DNA of 64,000 nucleotides, taken from Cucumis sativus. Taxonomy: Eukaryota; Streptophyta; Magnoliopsida; Cucurbitales; Cucurbitaceae. The notes under the pieces are model-generated. The model ran no database searches, had not been told where the DNA came from, and worked only from the letters and a program-made list of their open reading frames with translations. Location of the stretch: assembly GCF_000004075.3 (NCBI RefSeq), contig NC_026657.2:33218732-33282731 (forward strand), read 5' to 3'. The position numbers and the translations under genes are program-made. This document shows positions 11,848 through 23,660 of the stretch, piece by piece (within the stretch, counting starts at the first letter, position 1; each line of letters opens with the position of its first letter).

Positions 11848-12153
11848 TCAATCGCTATCGCTATCGCTGCTGCTATCTCCACCTTCGTGTTTGTGGCCGT
11901 GCTCACCCTTCTTCTTCTTCTCCTTCTTCTTCTTCTCCCCTTTCTCCTCATGATGATCACCCCCATGGATCTTATCCTTGATCTTGTCCATTATCCCTTC
12001 CTTGTGCGCCCCTTCTCCATGGTGCTCCTCGTGCTTCTTGTGTTCATCGTGATGCTCACCCTTGTGCTCGCCCTTGTGAGCGTCGTGGTGCTCTCCCTTG
12101 TGATCGCCTCCAATGTGGAGCTTCTCGCCGATTTTCTCAATGAATCCAGACAT
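11848..12153 (-). CDS. HIRD11: KS-type dehydrin, HIRD11-like
   Basis: An intact 101-residue frame. It begins MSGFIEKIGEKLHIGG, has a His/Glu/Lys-rich repetitive middle (HKGEHH-type units, about residues 18-48), a K-segment GIMDKIKDKIHG (about 53-64), a poly-lysine block and a terminal SSSDSDSD phosphorylation segment. This order and length match Arabidopsis HIRD11, a small histidine-rich KS-dehydrin. In that family the histidines bind Cu, Zn and related ions, and the protein protects enzymes and limits metal-driven radical formation under cold or drought. The count is 19 His in 101 residues. A TATA box (12229-12236) and an ABRE/G-box (12396-12401) lie upstream on the minus strand, consistent with ABA or stress control. 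It is convergent with the histidine-poor paralogue at 9166-9462. Confidence 0.9.
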   Translation of the reverse strand: MSGFIEKIGEKLHIGGDHKGEHHDAHKGEHKGEHHDEHKKHEEHHGEGAHKEGIMDKIKDKIHGGDHHEEKGEKKKKEKKKKGEHGHKHEGGDSSSDSDSD

Positions 12154-12228
12154 GTTTTGATGATGAATTTGGAATGGGGTTTTGAAGAGGATGCGTGTTT
12201 GTGGAAAATGGGGAAGGAAAGAAGGGGA

Positions 12229-12236
12229 ATTTATAG
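12229..12236 (-). promoter_or_regulatory. TATA box of the HIRD11-like dehydrin
   Basis: CTATAAAT on the minus strand, about 75 bp before the ATG at 12153. Position and sequence fit a plant core promoter. Confidence 0.7.
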
Positions 12237-12395
12237 ATGGCGAGGGAGGAGGAAAGACGAATTGAAACGAATAAATTCAGTTTATCCACAATGTATCCGT
12301 TGATTTTGATTGACGTTATCTTATTGCTTTAATAATTGCGTTTTTTTTATATATTATTATTATCCTTTTTTTCTGATTCGTTTACGCGGTAACGC

Positions 12396-12421
12396 CACGT
12401 GTCACACGCTCTTCACCACGT
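12396..12421 (-). promoter_or_regulatory. ABRE/G-box pair in the dehydrin promoter
   Basis: A perfect CACGTG within GCCACGTGTC lies at 12396-12401, about 240 bp before the dehydrin ATG. A second ACGT core lies at 12418-12421, where the minus strand reads GACGTGGTG. An ABRE plus a second ACGT element is the classic ABA-responsive arrangement bound by bZIP (ABF/AREB) factors. The motifs are seen directly; the role is inferred. Confidence 0.7.
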
Positions 12422-14300
12422 CTTTGTTTTTTCCCTTTCACTTTCTATTTAATTCTATTTTTTTGCTTTCAATCATACTAAAAATAATAATTAGATATCT
12501 AATCAGAAAAGTTTGGAGAATTTGTTAGAATAAATTGTGCCATTTCTACAGGTTAGGTTCAAGATTTTGAATGGGTTTGCGTTCCACCAAGTAAATATGA
12601 ATATTAATTGTAAAGGAAACTAAGAAATTGAATCTGAGATTTTTTTAATCAAAGAAATTTACTGTGTTGGATTGAGAAAATTTTAAGTGTATATCATAGT
12701 GTGTATAAGATATGAAGTAAACTAAGTATTTATAGACTTATTAGGTACTTTTATTATATTTTTTCTTTTTATGTTTAAGTGATTTATTTGACATTTTTTT
12801 AAATTTTGAATTAATGGGTGTTTTTCTAAAGCATTAAAGCATTCACTCAGATGAAATCTACCAAAATTAATTCTGTGTAACTTTTCATTTAATATAATGG
12901 ACCCATGATGCCATAACTCAATTAATGTTTAAAATAATAATAAAATAAACGTGTGAAATTAAATGAAAAAATATTGTTTAAAATGAATTTGATTTAGTGG
13001 TATTTGTACGACGTTTGTTTTTATTGTTATCGATAAAATCTTACTTTGATCTATATTGATGAATATATTTTTTAAAAAAATCATGAAAAAACTATTAAAA
13101 AAAACGTTTTAACTCTAAATAAATCAAAATACTTCATTTTGAAGAAAAATTTAAGTACTTACTATTGATATTATATTTACATTAGTATGTTTAAGAGTTA
13201 TGTCCTTTAATGCATCTAAATCATGTCAATATCTACTACTTAAGTATACATCATTATAGCTTTATGAAAACTATATCCGTTCTCCACTTTTGAATTTTCT
13301 CAACTTAGTCCACTTATTCGTTTTCTAATGAAAACATCAAATAATGTATGACAAAATTTCGATGTTTCGTTTTAACTACGAAGAGATAACATTTCTCTTT
13401 TCATTATATAACTCTCGACTATATTGGTTGGTGTTTGAAAATTTAATATCTTTTAGTTGAAAAATAATTATATATATATAGATGTACTCATTCATCGAAT
13501 ATGAAATTTGATGTATAGAGATCCGAGTTTAGAAAAAAATTACAATATTATTATTTAGTATTGTTTCGAGTCACGATATATATATATTATATATATTTAT
13601 TTTATAAACATCCTTTGAAATATTAATGTAAATATAAAATAGAAGTCATGGATAGGCGTGCAGATATGAAATAAAATGAAATAATTATTTACTAATCCAA
13701 CTTGTAATAACATAATAAATAGCAATAATAATACATATGAATCAAAATTAATTTACATGTTGACATTAATTCGGTTATATAAAGAAAAGGTAAACCTAAC
13801 AATTTGAAACTATGGAAAATAAGATGTTGAACTAGAAGAATCCTAAAGTAATGCTCACATGTTGAATTGAAGACTATACAATTACATTATTTCATCATCA
13901 TAGTGAACCACTATAAGATAGGAGATTGAACCTCTCACATTTAAAATAGAAGAACATATCAATTATTATTGAACCAAGTTCACTTTACATTTATAAGAAG
14001 TAGTATGTATTAAAATTTTGTTTAAACTGAATTGTAATTAAAATGAAAATCCTATCATAAAATTATATGGCGTGAATAGGTTATTTTGTTTAGTTTTACC
14101 TATTTTTTTCACATATTCAATAATCAAACTATCACAAAAGTGTGGGTCTATAAAAAGATAATAGTGAAAATGGAAGATTAGTAGTTTTAATTGAATTTAA
14201 TACACAAAAGAGGAGAAATAGGTAATTAAGAAAAGTAAATATCAATATACTAAAAAGTAAAAGAAATATGGGCAATGGATTGTTTATTCAAGCGGGATTA
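12422..14300. other. AT-rich intergenic DNA upstream of the dehydrin
   Basis: No gene was recognised. Open frames are short and low-complexity, and TATATA tracts occur near 13465 and 13580. It separates the dehydrin promoter from the G-box/DRE cluster at 14.3 kb. Confidence 0.5.
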
Positions 14301-14322
14301 AGAGAAGCCACTCATGGGATGC

Positions 14323-14451
14323 CACGTGTGAAAGATCCATTGCCGACATTTTGGTGTTATATTTGTAGAGGTCTCCGCGTTGGCCGACATTTCAATCAAA
14401 AAAGTGGTCGGCAGATAAATACCACGTGTCGTTCATCTAAGCATCCACGTG
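14323..14451. promoter_or_regulatory. Dense ABRE (CACGTG) and DRE/CRT (GCCGAC) cluster
   Basis: Within 129 bp there are three perfect CACGTG palindromes (14323-14328, 14423-14428, 14446-14451) and three GCCGAC cores (14342-14347, 14383-14388 and, on the minus strand, 14407-14412). CACGTG in CCACGTGTC context is the ABA/bZIP element, and GCCGAC is the core bound by CBF/DREB factors. The block is more GC-rich than its surroundings. The nearest recognised gene is the HIRD11-like dehydrin, whose ATG lies 2.2 kb away and which reads away from the cluster, so this could be a distal enhancer. It could also be the promoter of an unrecognised transcript. The overlapping 71-residue frame (14268-14483) has no family resemblance. 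Confidence 0.6.
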
Positions 14452-14472
14452 AAGTTATTCTTTTTTATTTTT

Positions 14473-14496
14473 TGATTTTTTGATTTTTTGATTTTT
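14473..14496. repeat. (TGATTTTT)3 short tandem repeat
   Basis: Three perfect 8-bp units lie 22 bp to the right of the last CACGTG of the regulatory cluster. Confidence 0.8.
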
Positions 14497-17400
14497 GTCG
14501 TGTAGTGGAAAATGTGGGATTTGAGTCCAAATTTTGATGCATGACTTTATGTAATATCTAAACTCATATGTGGTTATAATTGATTTAGCCATAAATTAAG
14601 CCTTTCAATTTGCACCATCTAACCCAACTTTAATTTACATACTAAATCTAATAAATCATCTCTCCTTATTTCAATCTCAATTCCCTTTAATTGCCTCTAT
14701 TCTTTCTTTACCTATATTTGTTCATCCTAATTAAGGAATTCTCTTATGTAAGGTAACAAATAAAAAAAGCAATAATCTAAATCTAATCATTCCATCATAT
14801 ATTATTTTAGTTTAAGAATAAAATAGTAAAATAGTAAAAAAACTATAGCAAATAATAGGGAGTTTGAAATAATATTTGTAGTAGCTAATTGAGAGTTTTA
14901 AAATAGTATTTATTGTAACTAAAGATTGTCAGTATAGTTTTATATAATCCTCGTCCCAAATGACATGTAACATGTGATTGAAGTATAATTATACACATTT
15001 TTTAATTTTTTAATTTTTGAATAAGTATTCATTGAACGTGATCTCATCGATATTTTAATTTGGTCGAAATTTCCATAGAAGAAAGAATATACGATTATAA
15101 ACTTAATCAAATCATTAAAAAAATATAGAGTACTATCTCCATGAAAATTCATGGATATCAATGATTACACCCACCAAAAGAAGTATCTATCTTTTTATAA
15201 AGAGTGTTGTATTCGTCAGAGTTGAGGTATCCCGAGTTGTGTTACAAACAGTTTAATAACACAGAAGAAAAAAAAGCATAGATAAATATTTATTCATGTA
15301 ATAATTGATCTCCAGATATGTGGAAAAATGAAAGGCAGATTGAGTTTTTATGTTTTTGTTGTTTCGTAGTATTTTTCTTTAAAACGTTAAGAGAAAATCA
15401 AATATTGAGTAAAAAGAGGAAAGTATTGTTTAAGAATTTATATTTTGTTTTTCGTCAAGAGTATATAGTGATAGAAATGAGAAAAAAGAGAATTAAAAGG
15501 AGGAAAATTCTTCACGTGATGAGCATCGAATTCCTGGTCCATGATATATTCTTCAACATATAGCCCTTTTACCCTCTCATAATTCACTCTTTCTTCAAAC
15601 TCAAGATTTCCAATCTAAACCCTTTTGATGACTTTAAGTAGTGCTGTGATTTATGCACTTACAATGATCGTCTTCTTTATCTCGTAAACATAGGGTTTTG
15701 GTTTTTCTTTTAACAATAGGGTTTAGTTGGTCAAATGAGGTTTTGTGTTCAAGTCCATGCGGTGCGATACTATATTATTCCCTCTCCAATTAAAATTGAT
15801 TCACATGTCGTGTGTCTTCTCACGTATCGACATAATTTAACTTGCTTAATGAATATTAATTGAGAGAGCAAATAACAATGCAAGAAGTTAAACACATAAC
15901 TGCGTTTGGACCATATGTTGCTCTAACCATTTTAAATTGTTGATTGATTTAAAAACTTAAGTTAGAATTATGTGAAACTTAAACGAATTTAATCCTATAT
16001 CATCTAAACCATACCGTGCATTTATTCAAAAGTGGTAAAGTATAAAAAAGAGGTAGGGATTTGATGTTAGTCATGCATATATATAACTTTATTTTGCTTA
16101 GTTTTCACGATATTGCTTGAGGCTTCCTCTTCAATCTTTTAGTCTCTCCCTCATTAATATGTGTATATATATATATATATAGACACAACCAAACTTTTTT
16201 CTTTTCTTTTCCCTTCTTTTCTTTCATTATTAGTACTCTTTTCTTCTTTTGCTTTTTCCTTCTGCTTCTTCTTCTTTCTTTCTCTTCACTTTATTATGCT
16301 TATATGAATAAAGAAAAATTAGTGTATGTGATTTTTGTTTTTACAACAAATTATCTCAATATTTAAATGAATGAGTTTGACAATTTTACTCTAGATTTCT
16401 TTTAGGGCGTTTCTGTGTTTGGGTCGTTGGAATGCTTTTAATTAGGATTGGTTGAATATATGCTTGACCATTCAAAAGTAAGATTTATTATTATCAACAC
16501 AACCAACTTGCACCACACAAGGAGATTGGAATTTGCCAACACGGCAAACTGCCAGGAATTTAGCTACATGTGACGTCGGAAAGGTTATCGCAACATTGTT
16601 TTAATCATCAACAATTTGGCCAAGGGAGGAGACCCGTCTAGCAGAGAACAAATGTCGATGCCTGCCACATGGTGTTTGGGAGTAATGCTCATAATACACT
16701 GACACAATTATATCATTGGAAGTTATATGTTCAGTCCCCTAATGCCTCTATGAAGGTATCAAGATCTATTCTAAATTGTCGACGCTTTATTTAATCGTTG
16801 ATAGAAGTTGTTTATCTCAACAATTTACTTTTGATGTGTTTTATGTATGATGACAAATACGTTTTTCTTTTTTCTTTTTAGTATTGTGCAAGTGTTCAAA
16901 ACTTAAGTGAAAGAGTGTGTCATCTCCCAACTCAGTATCTTTCATCATCAACCTATTTACCCAATCCTTTTTCGGAACTTGAATTTGAATATTTGGTTTT
17001 TACAATCTGAAAATGTCTGTTTGAATCACTAAAATCTCGTTTAGTAATTATTTTATATTTAGTATTTTTTGTTTCGATAATTAAATTTATTTTTTCTTTT
17101 CTTCTTACAATGATTTACAACTTTTGAATTTTTAATCAAATTTAAAAAACAAAAACAACTTTTTAAAAGTTACTTATTTTAGATTTCAAAATTGAGCTTA
17201 GTTTTTTTAAAACAACTAGTAAATAGTATATAACAAATAATGAAATTTAGATGTGGAAGTGATGTAGATAGACTTAATTTTCAAAAAGAAAAATCGAAAA
17301 AATAAGATGACTACCAAACGAGTCCACAATTTTTTATCAATGTCATAACCTAAGGGTTCATATAACAAAGTATCTTGGTATTGGTGAATGAGTTAATTTA

Positions 17401-20400
17401 ACCATATAGTAACTAAATCTCCATCTTATTTTGTCAATATTGGAGTAACTCCAAATTTTTGTAAGATTTTTAGTCATTCAAATAATACAAATACTATGTA
17501 TGAAAAAAATCATTAACTCAAATCACATAAATACTTTATACTAATACTTGGGTATATGAATTATTCTTCCATACATCAATTATCATACAGTTTCTTTTCC
17601 ATAAAAGTACCATTTAGATAATCCAAAAATTACACCTATATAAGTTTGGATGTATTTTGGAAAATCCATCGGAGGATGACACTCTGTTAGGGGGAAGGCC
17701 CATTTGTACAAACCCCAATTTATTGGGCTTTTAAATTTTCAACATCGGCTCATTTGAACAAGCCCATCTTTAACTATAATTTGGGCTTTCGTAAAATAAT
17801 AAATATTGATAAAACTAATTAAGGAAACCCAAATTTTTTGTTAAATAATTGTTTGATGCTATAATTGGAGGAGATTGTGGTTAAAGCTTATGTAATTAAG
17901 GTATTGGTAACAATTGTTTTATTATTTAATTGGTAATATTATATTATCTCTTTACGAGAAAAAATCAAGGTTGCTAGTGCACTATTTGAAGCATATGTAG
18001 TCAACATATGTGATGATATGTTCAACTAATAACCTAAATTTTCTATAGCATATGACTAAAGTTGGATGGATTATCGTATCAATACTATTATATTGATATT
18101 GTCCATTTTATAATAATTACAAATGATTTGACCTAAACCGTTCATATGAAGACATGTGAGTACCAAGGATATCTCTGCAGACACAAATGTTATATCTCTC
18201 TTTGCAACTTTATAAAGCGAGAAGATAAAAATTAATATTTCACAAGACGACAACCATAATCCTAAGACAACCATAATATTTCACCCTATCATTAGTTCAA
18301 GAGAGACTTGATTTATAATTGAATCTAAAACGGTTGTTCATAAAAGTCAATAGATCTTTTAAAGATGCAATAATAGTATTTATAATTGCATAATAAAGTG
18401 TTCATTGTTATTGATCAATATATGTAGACATACCACATGAACATATCTCTTGAAAAAGAACAAATATTGTTAATCAGCGGGTCGCTAACGAGTGACTTGA
18501 CTTTTTTGTATCAAATGCTAAGGAGTGTCCAAACAATACATTGATGTGTCAAAATATTTTAACAAACTTTTAAAAAATAAAACGCCGTATTTAAATAATA
18601 GAATTCAAAAGGGGTAAAATAGAGAATGTAATTTAGTATATTTAGTCCTCTTTTTGTTTCTCTATGATTGTTATTTGTAAATATAACTTTTCTCCCTCAC
18701 TATCTCTTCAAATCTCTTGAGGATATTTCTTTACTTCCTTTCTATTAGTTCATAAATATGAATATAATTAAAAGTTTGAAAACAGTACTTTTAATTTAAA
18801 ATGAAAAATAAAAACAAAAACTATTCCTATCACTAAATGGAAATAAAAAGTTTATAATGATTTTAGTTTATCAAATTCCAAATTCTAGAATATTATTTTT
18901 CTAACAATTTCTCCTTTTCTTTTTCAATAATGTAAAATGAATATTTTATTTTTTAAAAATAATTATCAAGTAAACTTTTCATCTTTTTAACCAACCCATA
19001 TTATACATCAATTTTACAATATATATTTTTAATTTTGAGTGAAGAAGGTAAAAAAAAAAAGGTAATTAAGATATATTTATTTTCCAAAATAGAAAAAAAA
19101 AAAAGGAAAAACAAAAAAGAAGAATGTGTACGGATCTAAACTCTATAATTCAAACCTTTGCTCAAATGGTGAACTTTTGAAAAAAGAAAAAGCAACAACA
19201 TTTACTTAAAAGGATCCCCAGATATAAAGTTTAGAGTATGAAGTGATAATTGATTCAATTAATACTTTTTGTCCAAAGAAAATAAAACAAATTGATTACT
19301 TACTTGTTTAAATCTCCATCATTGAAGACTTGAGAAAGTGTTTTAAAATTTATAATGGAATTGAAATATTTTATAATGTAATAGCATTTTGAGTTTAAAT
19401 CGTAATATGAAACTCATTTCATTTTGACAGTATGTAATTATTGTGTTATCAACTCAACACACATTCCAACGTTTATCTAATCTAATTGTGTTGATTAATG
19501 GGTATATAAGAATCCTTCCTCTCACTTTTACAAAGCAAAATTAGAAAAAGAAAAAGGCAAAACTTTTGACCTATTTTTTTTCTTTTTTTTCTAAGGTTTT
19601 ATCAAAGATAATGCAATTACTTTTTGGGCCACTAATTTAGAGGAGATTTGAGTCACTTCTCATTAAAAGTATGTATTCTCATCATGGAAATTTTTGGGAA
19701 GGGTAACAAACTTTCATTTAGCTTTTTGTTTCCCTTTTTTCTATTGCTTCAAGGAAAAAGAAAAAGAAAAAGAAAAAAAAAGATTAGCTTTTGGATTTTT
19801 TTTCCCTTTTTTTCTTTTAATCTTTCTTTTTAATTACTTTTGTTTTCTTTTTCCCTTCCTTTTAATAAAAACAATGGGAAAAGGAAAAGGTGAAGTGGCT
19901 TTCCTAATGATTCTATATTTTTTATGGTGTGTTTCTTTATGTTATAATATGAAATTGGTTAAAATATGGCTTTTCTCTCCGTTTAGTTTTTATGTTTTAC
20001 AAGGATTAAAAATGATATTTTAACCAATGAAATTGATGTTTTGTACTTAGTTCGACAACTCGATTTTTATTATTTAAATATTTTTTAGTTCATCACGGGA
20101 GGTATAAATTTGAATAAGGGGTGAAATTAACGCAAATTACTCATGAACTAATTAATAAATTAAACTAGTAAAAACTTGAGCAAATAGTCACATAATGTTA
20201 CAATGCAGCTCATTAGAGATTGTTCTCTATTTTGACCAAAATCTTTCGAAAATGAAGTAGTTTTGTGTTGTGTTGGTGTTTCATTGAATTGATGTTAAAT
20301 GGCCTTGATTCTTGTGCTATCTTCCCAACACCCCCACTTACAAAGGCTACTTGAAAATTAAATGAGTGATAAGATCTTCACATCCTTTGCTTGGTTGGCA

Positions 20401-21152
20401 GCTCTTATAAATATTTAATGATCCTTTTCCAAAGGGGACACCCACACCCCCCCTTTTCTTTTCTTTTTTTTTCTTTCTACTTTCTTTTCTAATAAATAAA
20501 TAAAACACACAGTCACTCTCTCACAAAGTCCTTTTCATTTCAATGTAATGTCCCTTTCTCACAGATAGTATTTTATCTCAATTCTATTATCTCCCTCTCA
20601 TTTTCATTTTTTTTTTTTTATATATTTCTACCCTTTCTATTTTCCCTTCTTTATGTTTGCATCTAATTTAAATTACTATAATGATATTTGCTATGTTCTA
20701 TAAATTAGATGTTGAAGTTTTGAATTGTCATTCTCGCAGTTGGATATGCATTACATTTGGTTTTAAAATAGTTAAAACTACTTTGGTTATAAAGACTAAA
20801 ACGGGTATGGTTTTTATATGAATTTTCTGGCAGAAAAAGGTATGTTCTGAAAGCTCAAAAAGTTCAAATAAAATGCATACAAATATTTTACAAAACTTCA
20901 TCAACAAATAGAATAAACCTAAAAGTTATGTAAAACCTAGTTGAAAATAGAAACCCCCATCAAAGATACATTGCTGTTCTCAGTTAGTGGCAGAGGCAAT
21001 GGAAAGAATAGAAATGACAGATACTAAACTGTGGAACAAAAAAACACATCATAAACCTTATGTACCAAATTTCTTCCGAGCTTTCAGAGATTTATAAACA
21101 GCTTTTAAGATTAAAAACAAAAAATACATTTTTATGTGCTCTGATGGAAAAT
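14497..21152. other. Long AT-rich gene-poor stretch
   Basis: No gene was recognised. Visible content: a pyrimidine tract at about 16195-16290; a GC-richer non-coding island at about 16500-16700; an inverted-repeat element at 17036-17322; a cluster of four TGGGCY motifs at 17697-17787; and poly-T/TTTTC tracts near 19565-19860 and 20450-20625. Open frames here are low-complexity. The last few hundred bases hold the presumed 3' UTR of the minus-strand Dof gene. Confidence 0.5.
17036..17322. mobile_element. Small non-autonomous element with terminal inverted repeats (MITE-like)
   Basis: The left end (CTCGTTTAGTAATTATTTTA) and the inverted right end (CTCGTTTGGTAGTCATCTTA) match at 16 of 20 positions, and every mismatch is a transition. 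The 287-bp interior is AT-rich and non-coding. No target-site duplication was found, so the ends may be decayed or slightly misplaced. The superfamily is not assigned. Confidence 0.55.
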
Positions 21153-23253
21153 CTATAAAAGAGAATAAAAGCTTCCAGTTTTTGCTTCCAAAATTTGAGG
21201 AGTATCCCTAAAATGGCCTTTGCTATCTGCATTAGTTGTTTCTGAAGTTTCAAAAACACTACCTTTCGAAATGTTTTCCTTTGGATATGGATGAATTCCA
21301 AATGTGGTCCATATAGGACTCCTTGAAGCCTCGCTTGGGTTATCCACTCGTAACGTCTTTGGAACCACCACGCATTTCTCTGACTTCTCGTCCTCTGCTA
21401 GGCTGTTTGTATCTCTCAAATGCTTACCGAGTGTAGGCGATGAGCTTGTGGGGCAGGTGGATGTTTGAGATGCACAGACATCAGAAGGAACAACGGTTAA
21501 ATTCCCAGTACCGGTAGAAGTCCATACGGGCGTACAACCCCAGCATGAGGCTGGGACGAATTGTAATGGAAGGCTTGGAGTGCAAAACCCTGGAACTGCC
21601 AGCACTGTTGCTGGGAGCCATTGAACTGGTGGATTGGGATGACTGCTAGTATTTGGTACACTTGTGCTATCTGAGCTTTGGGTCATTGCTGATGAAATTA
21701 GGCTGCTTCCGCCCTGATTCAATGGAAAAACCAATTGTGGAACGGGGTAACAATGAACCGTATTTGATGCAGTGATATCACTACTAGAGTTGGACAATCT
21801 AACTGCCTCTGGCCTCTCGATGACACTTTTAGGCAATTCGTTTCCACGAATACTAGTAGTTGTCATGGAAGATCCGCATGAGGATGGTTCTTCAGGACTG
21901 TCTCCACAATATGCAGACCCAATCTCAATGGATCTCTTCTGATCTCCAAGACTCAGCACAGTCTCCATCGATTCACAAAGTGGTGCTTCGGGTCCAAACT
22001 TTAGGACAGTACTACTTCCATTGGAAGGCCTCAAAGCAGAAGGAGACTCGATATTCGAGAGTAGATGATGGTGATTTGTTGCATCCGAAGTTTCCAAGCG
22101 GGTTGTAGCAACTCCCTCGGAGGATACTATTATCTGTCGGTATTGAGATGCCAACTGCTTGTTTCTTCGTCGTCCAGCACCAATAGGAACGTTTCTCATC
22201 GTCCCACCAGCAGTCCAATATCTTTGGCAGTTCTTGCAGAAATGCCTAGGTTGATTGACATTATAGTTGTTGAAGTAACAAAATTTTGTTTCCAAACTAT
22301 TACATCTAGGACAAGGAATGATTTTGTCTGGCTTCTTAAATGCTCTTTCTTGATCCGTGCCATTACCATCCTCCTGCTCTTCTTTCAAATGTAGTTCTGA
22401 TTCTCCCTTGTTTGACGTCACGTTCGAAGCTTGGTTTTCTTCATTATCCCCTACCAATACCGAAGACCTCTCTGATGGGCAAGAGTCTTCTGCACCTGAG
22501 ACTGACTGCTCAGCTTTTTTCAAATTGTTGCAAGCATCCTGAAAACAGTATTCAACAAATTGACACTTAACAACAGTCAGAAAAGAGAAGCACACAATCG
22601 ACATACGTCGAAAAAAAAGCCAAGAAGTGTATCAAAATCTACAAGGAGATGGGATTTTACAAAACAAGACCTCAGAGCCCTTCCCAAATAAGGTAAAAAT
22701 TACATTCATTCAAGAAAGATAGTACAATATGCAACACGAATGAAAAGATACAAGGAAACATGATATAAATGAACAGAACACTTCCATTAAGGAATCAATC
22801 TTCATCAAACATTTTCAGCAGCTCCAGATATTCACAAGAGAACTTCATTTAACCCTCAATGGATCCACTACAAACTGAACCAAAAAAACCATCTGAATTC
22901 CACATTCAAATTTGGCTAAAAACAGTTCTCCTAATGAACTTCTTCCAAAACCACAAAGTTGGGAAAGGAACAGTAAAGTCAACCAAGGCCACAAAAACAT
23001 TACAAGAACAAATCTAAACAAAATCATATATTGAAGTTAAAACCCAATAAGGGCCCCAACCCAAATGCTTAGAGAACCCAAAAAAACATATACACACAAT
23101 GAAAAGAAGAGTTGAAATGAGAGTAGAAGAGGGGGAAAGAGACAACTCAATAGAAGAAGAAGAAGAAGAAAAAGAAGAAGAAGAAGAAGAAGACCAAGAA
23201 TATGAATAAGACAGTTAAATGAGCATTTCAATAATCTTTTCCATGTCCCACAA

Positions 23254-23286
<33 letters not shown>

Positions 23287-23496
23287 GCATTTTTCAGATT
23301 AAACCCAGAAAGCAAGAAGCCATCAAAATAAAGAGAGAATGAAGGAAAGGGGAGGAAATAAAATAGGTACCGGATTATGAAGAGGGGCGGCGGAAATCTG
23401 GGATTCCGGCAAAGGGATGGTCCGACCGAAGAGTTTAATGGCGAGATCCTTGAAATGTGGGGGGGAAATGACATCCTGTGTAGTAGAACTGGACAT
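21153..23496 (-). CDS. CDF: Cycling Dof factor (CDF-type Dof zinc-finger transcription factor)
   Basis: Two exons on the minus strand, 23496-23371 (42 codons) and 22538-21153, joined across an 832-bp phase-0 GT-AG intron, encode 503 residues. Exon 1 begins MSSSTTQDV and carries [12 protein letters not shown], the N-terminal signature of CDFs. Exon 2 carries the Dof zinc finger (about 113-170) with C118-x2-C121-x21-C143-x2-C146 and [20 protein letters not shown]. Toward the C-terminus lie the conserved CDF blocks [28 protein letters not shown], and [20 protein letters not shown]. CDFs bind AAAG sites; in Arabidopsis they repress CONSTANS/FT and are degraded through FKF1-GIGANTEA, and others act in stress tolerance. 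The nuclear role here is inferred from homology. The open frame continues upstream to 22604 only by reading into the intron, so the exon 1 join is preferred. Which CDF subtype it is cannot be decided by eye. Confidence 0.93.
23152..23192. repeat. GAA-rich microsatellite in the CDF intron
   Basis: GAA units with one A-rich interruption on the plus strand (TTC on the transcribed sense strand). Confidence 0.85.
23254..23280. repeat. (AC)13 microsatellite in the CDF intron
   Basis: Uninterrupted AC dinucleotides about 90 bp inside the intron from the exon 1 donor. Confidence 0.9.
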
Positions 23497-23610
23497 TTTG
23501 AAAAATGGGTTGTTAATGGAGAGTAGTTTGATTGAGAAAGTGGGAAGGTTTGGAGGTGAAAATCAATGGAAGAAGACCCATTCAAATATAGAGAGAGGTT
23601 ATGAAGGAGG

Positions 23611-23660
23611 GAGAAGGAGAAGGAGAAGAAGAAGAAGAAGAAGAAAAAGAAAAAGAAGAA
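23611..23660. repeat. GAA/GGA purine tract upstream of the CDF start
   Basis: A run of GAAGGA and GAA units on the plus strand, 115-165 bp upstream of the CDF ATG. In the minus-strand transcript it reads as a CT-rich sequence, typical of plant 5' leaders, so it is probably 5' UTR. Confidence 0.7.

Larger units (their letters stand above)
22539..23370 (-). other. Intron of the CDF gene, with microsatellites
   Basis: This 832-bp intron runs from GTACCT after AATCCG to TTTTCAG before GATGCT. It holds a GAA-rich tract (23152-23192) and an AC repeat (23254-23280). Both read as CT/TG repeats in the transcript. Confidence 0.85.

Noticed and set aside
11770..12303. 177-residue hydrophobic plus-strand frame across the HIRD11-like gene
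   Set aside because: It is antisense to a well-recognised dehydrin; its Leu/Val richness comes from GAG/CAC codons on the other strand.
14268..14483. 71-residue frame over the G-box/DRE cluster
   Set aside because: There is no family resemblance, and the DNA is better explained by packed regulatory motifs.
22539..22604. Upstream extension of the Dof frame with its own ATG
   Set aside because: It lies before a clear TTTTCAG acceptor, and exon 1 with the conserved CDF N-terminal motif is at 23371-23496.
23037..23585. 182-residue minus-strand frame overlapping CDF exon 1 and intron
   Set aside because: It uses a different frame from the conserved exon 1 and its length comes from microsatellite translation (poly-Leu, Cys-Val).
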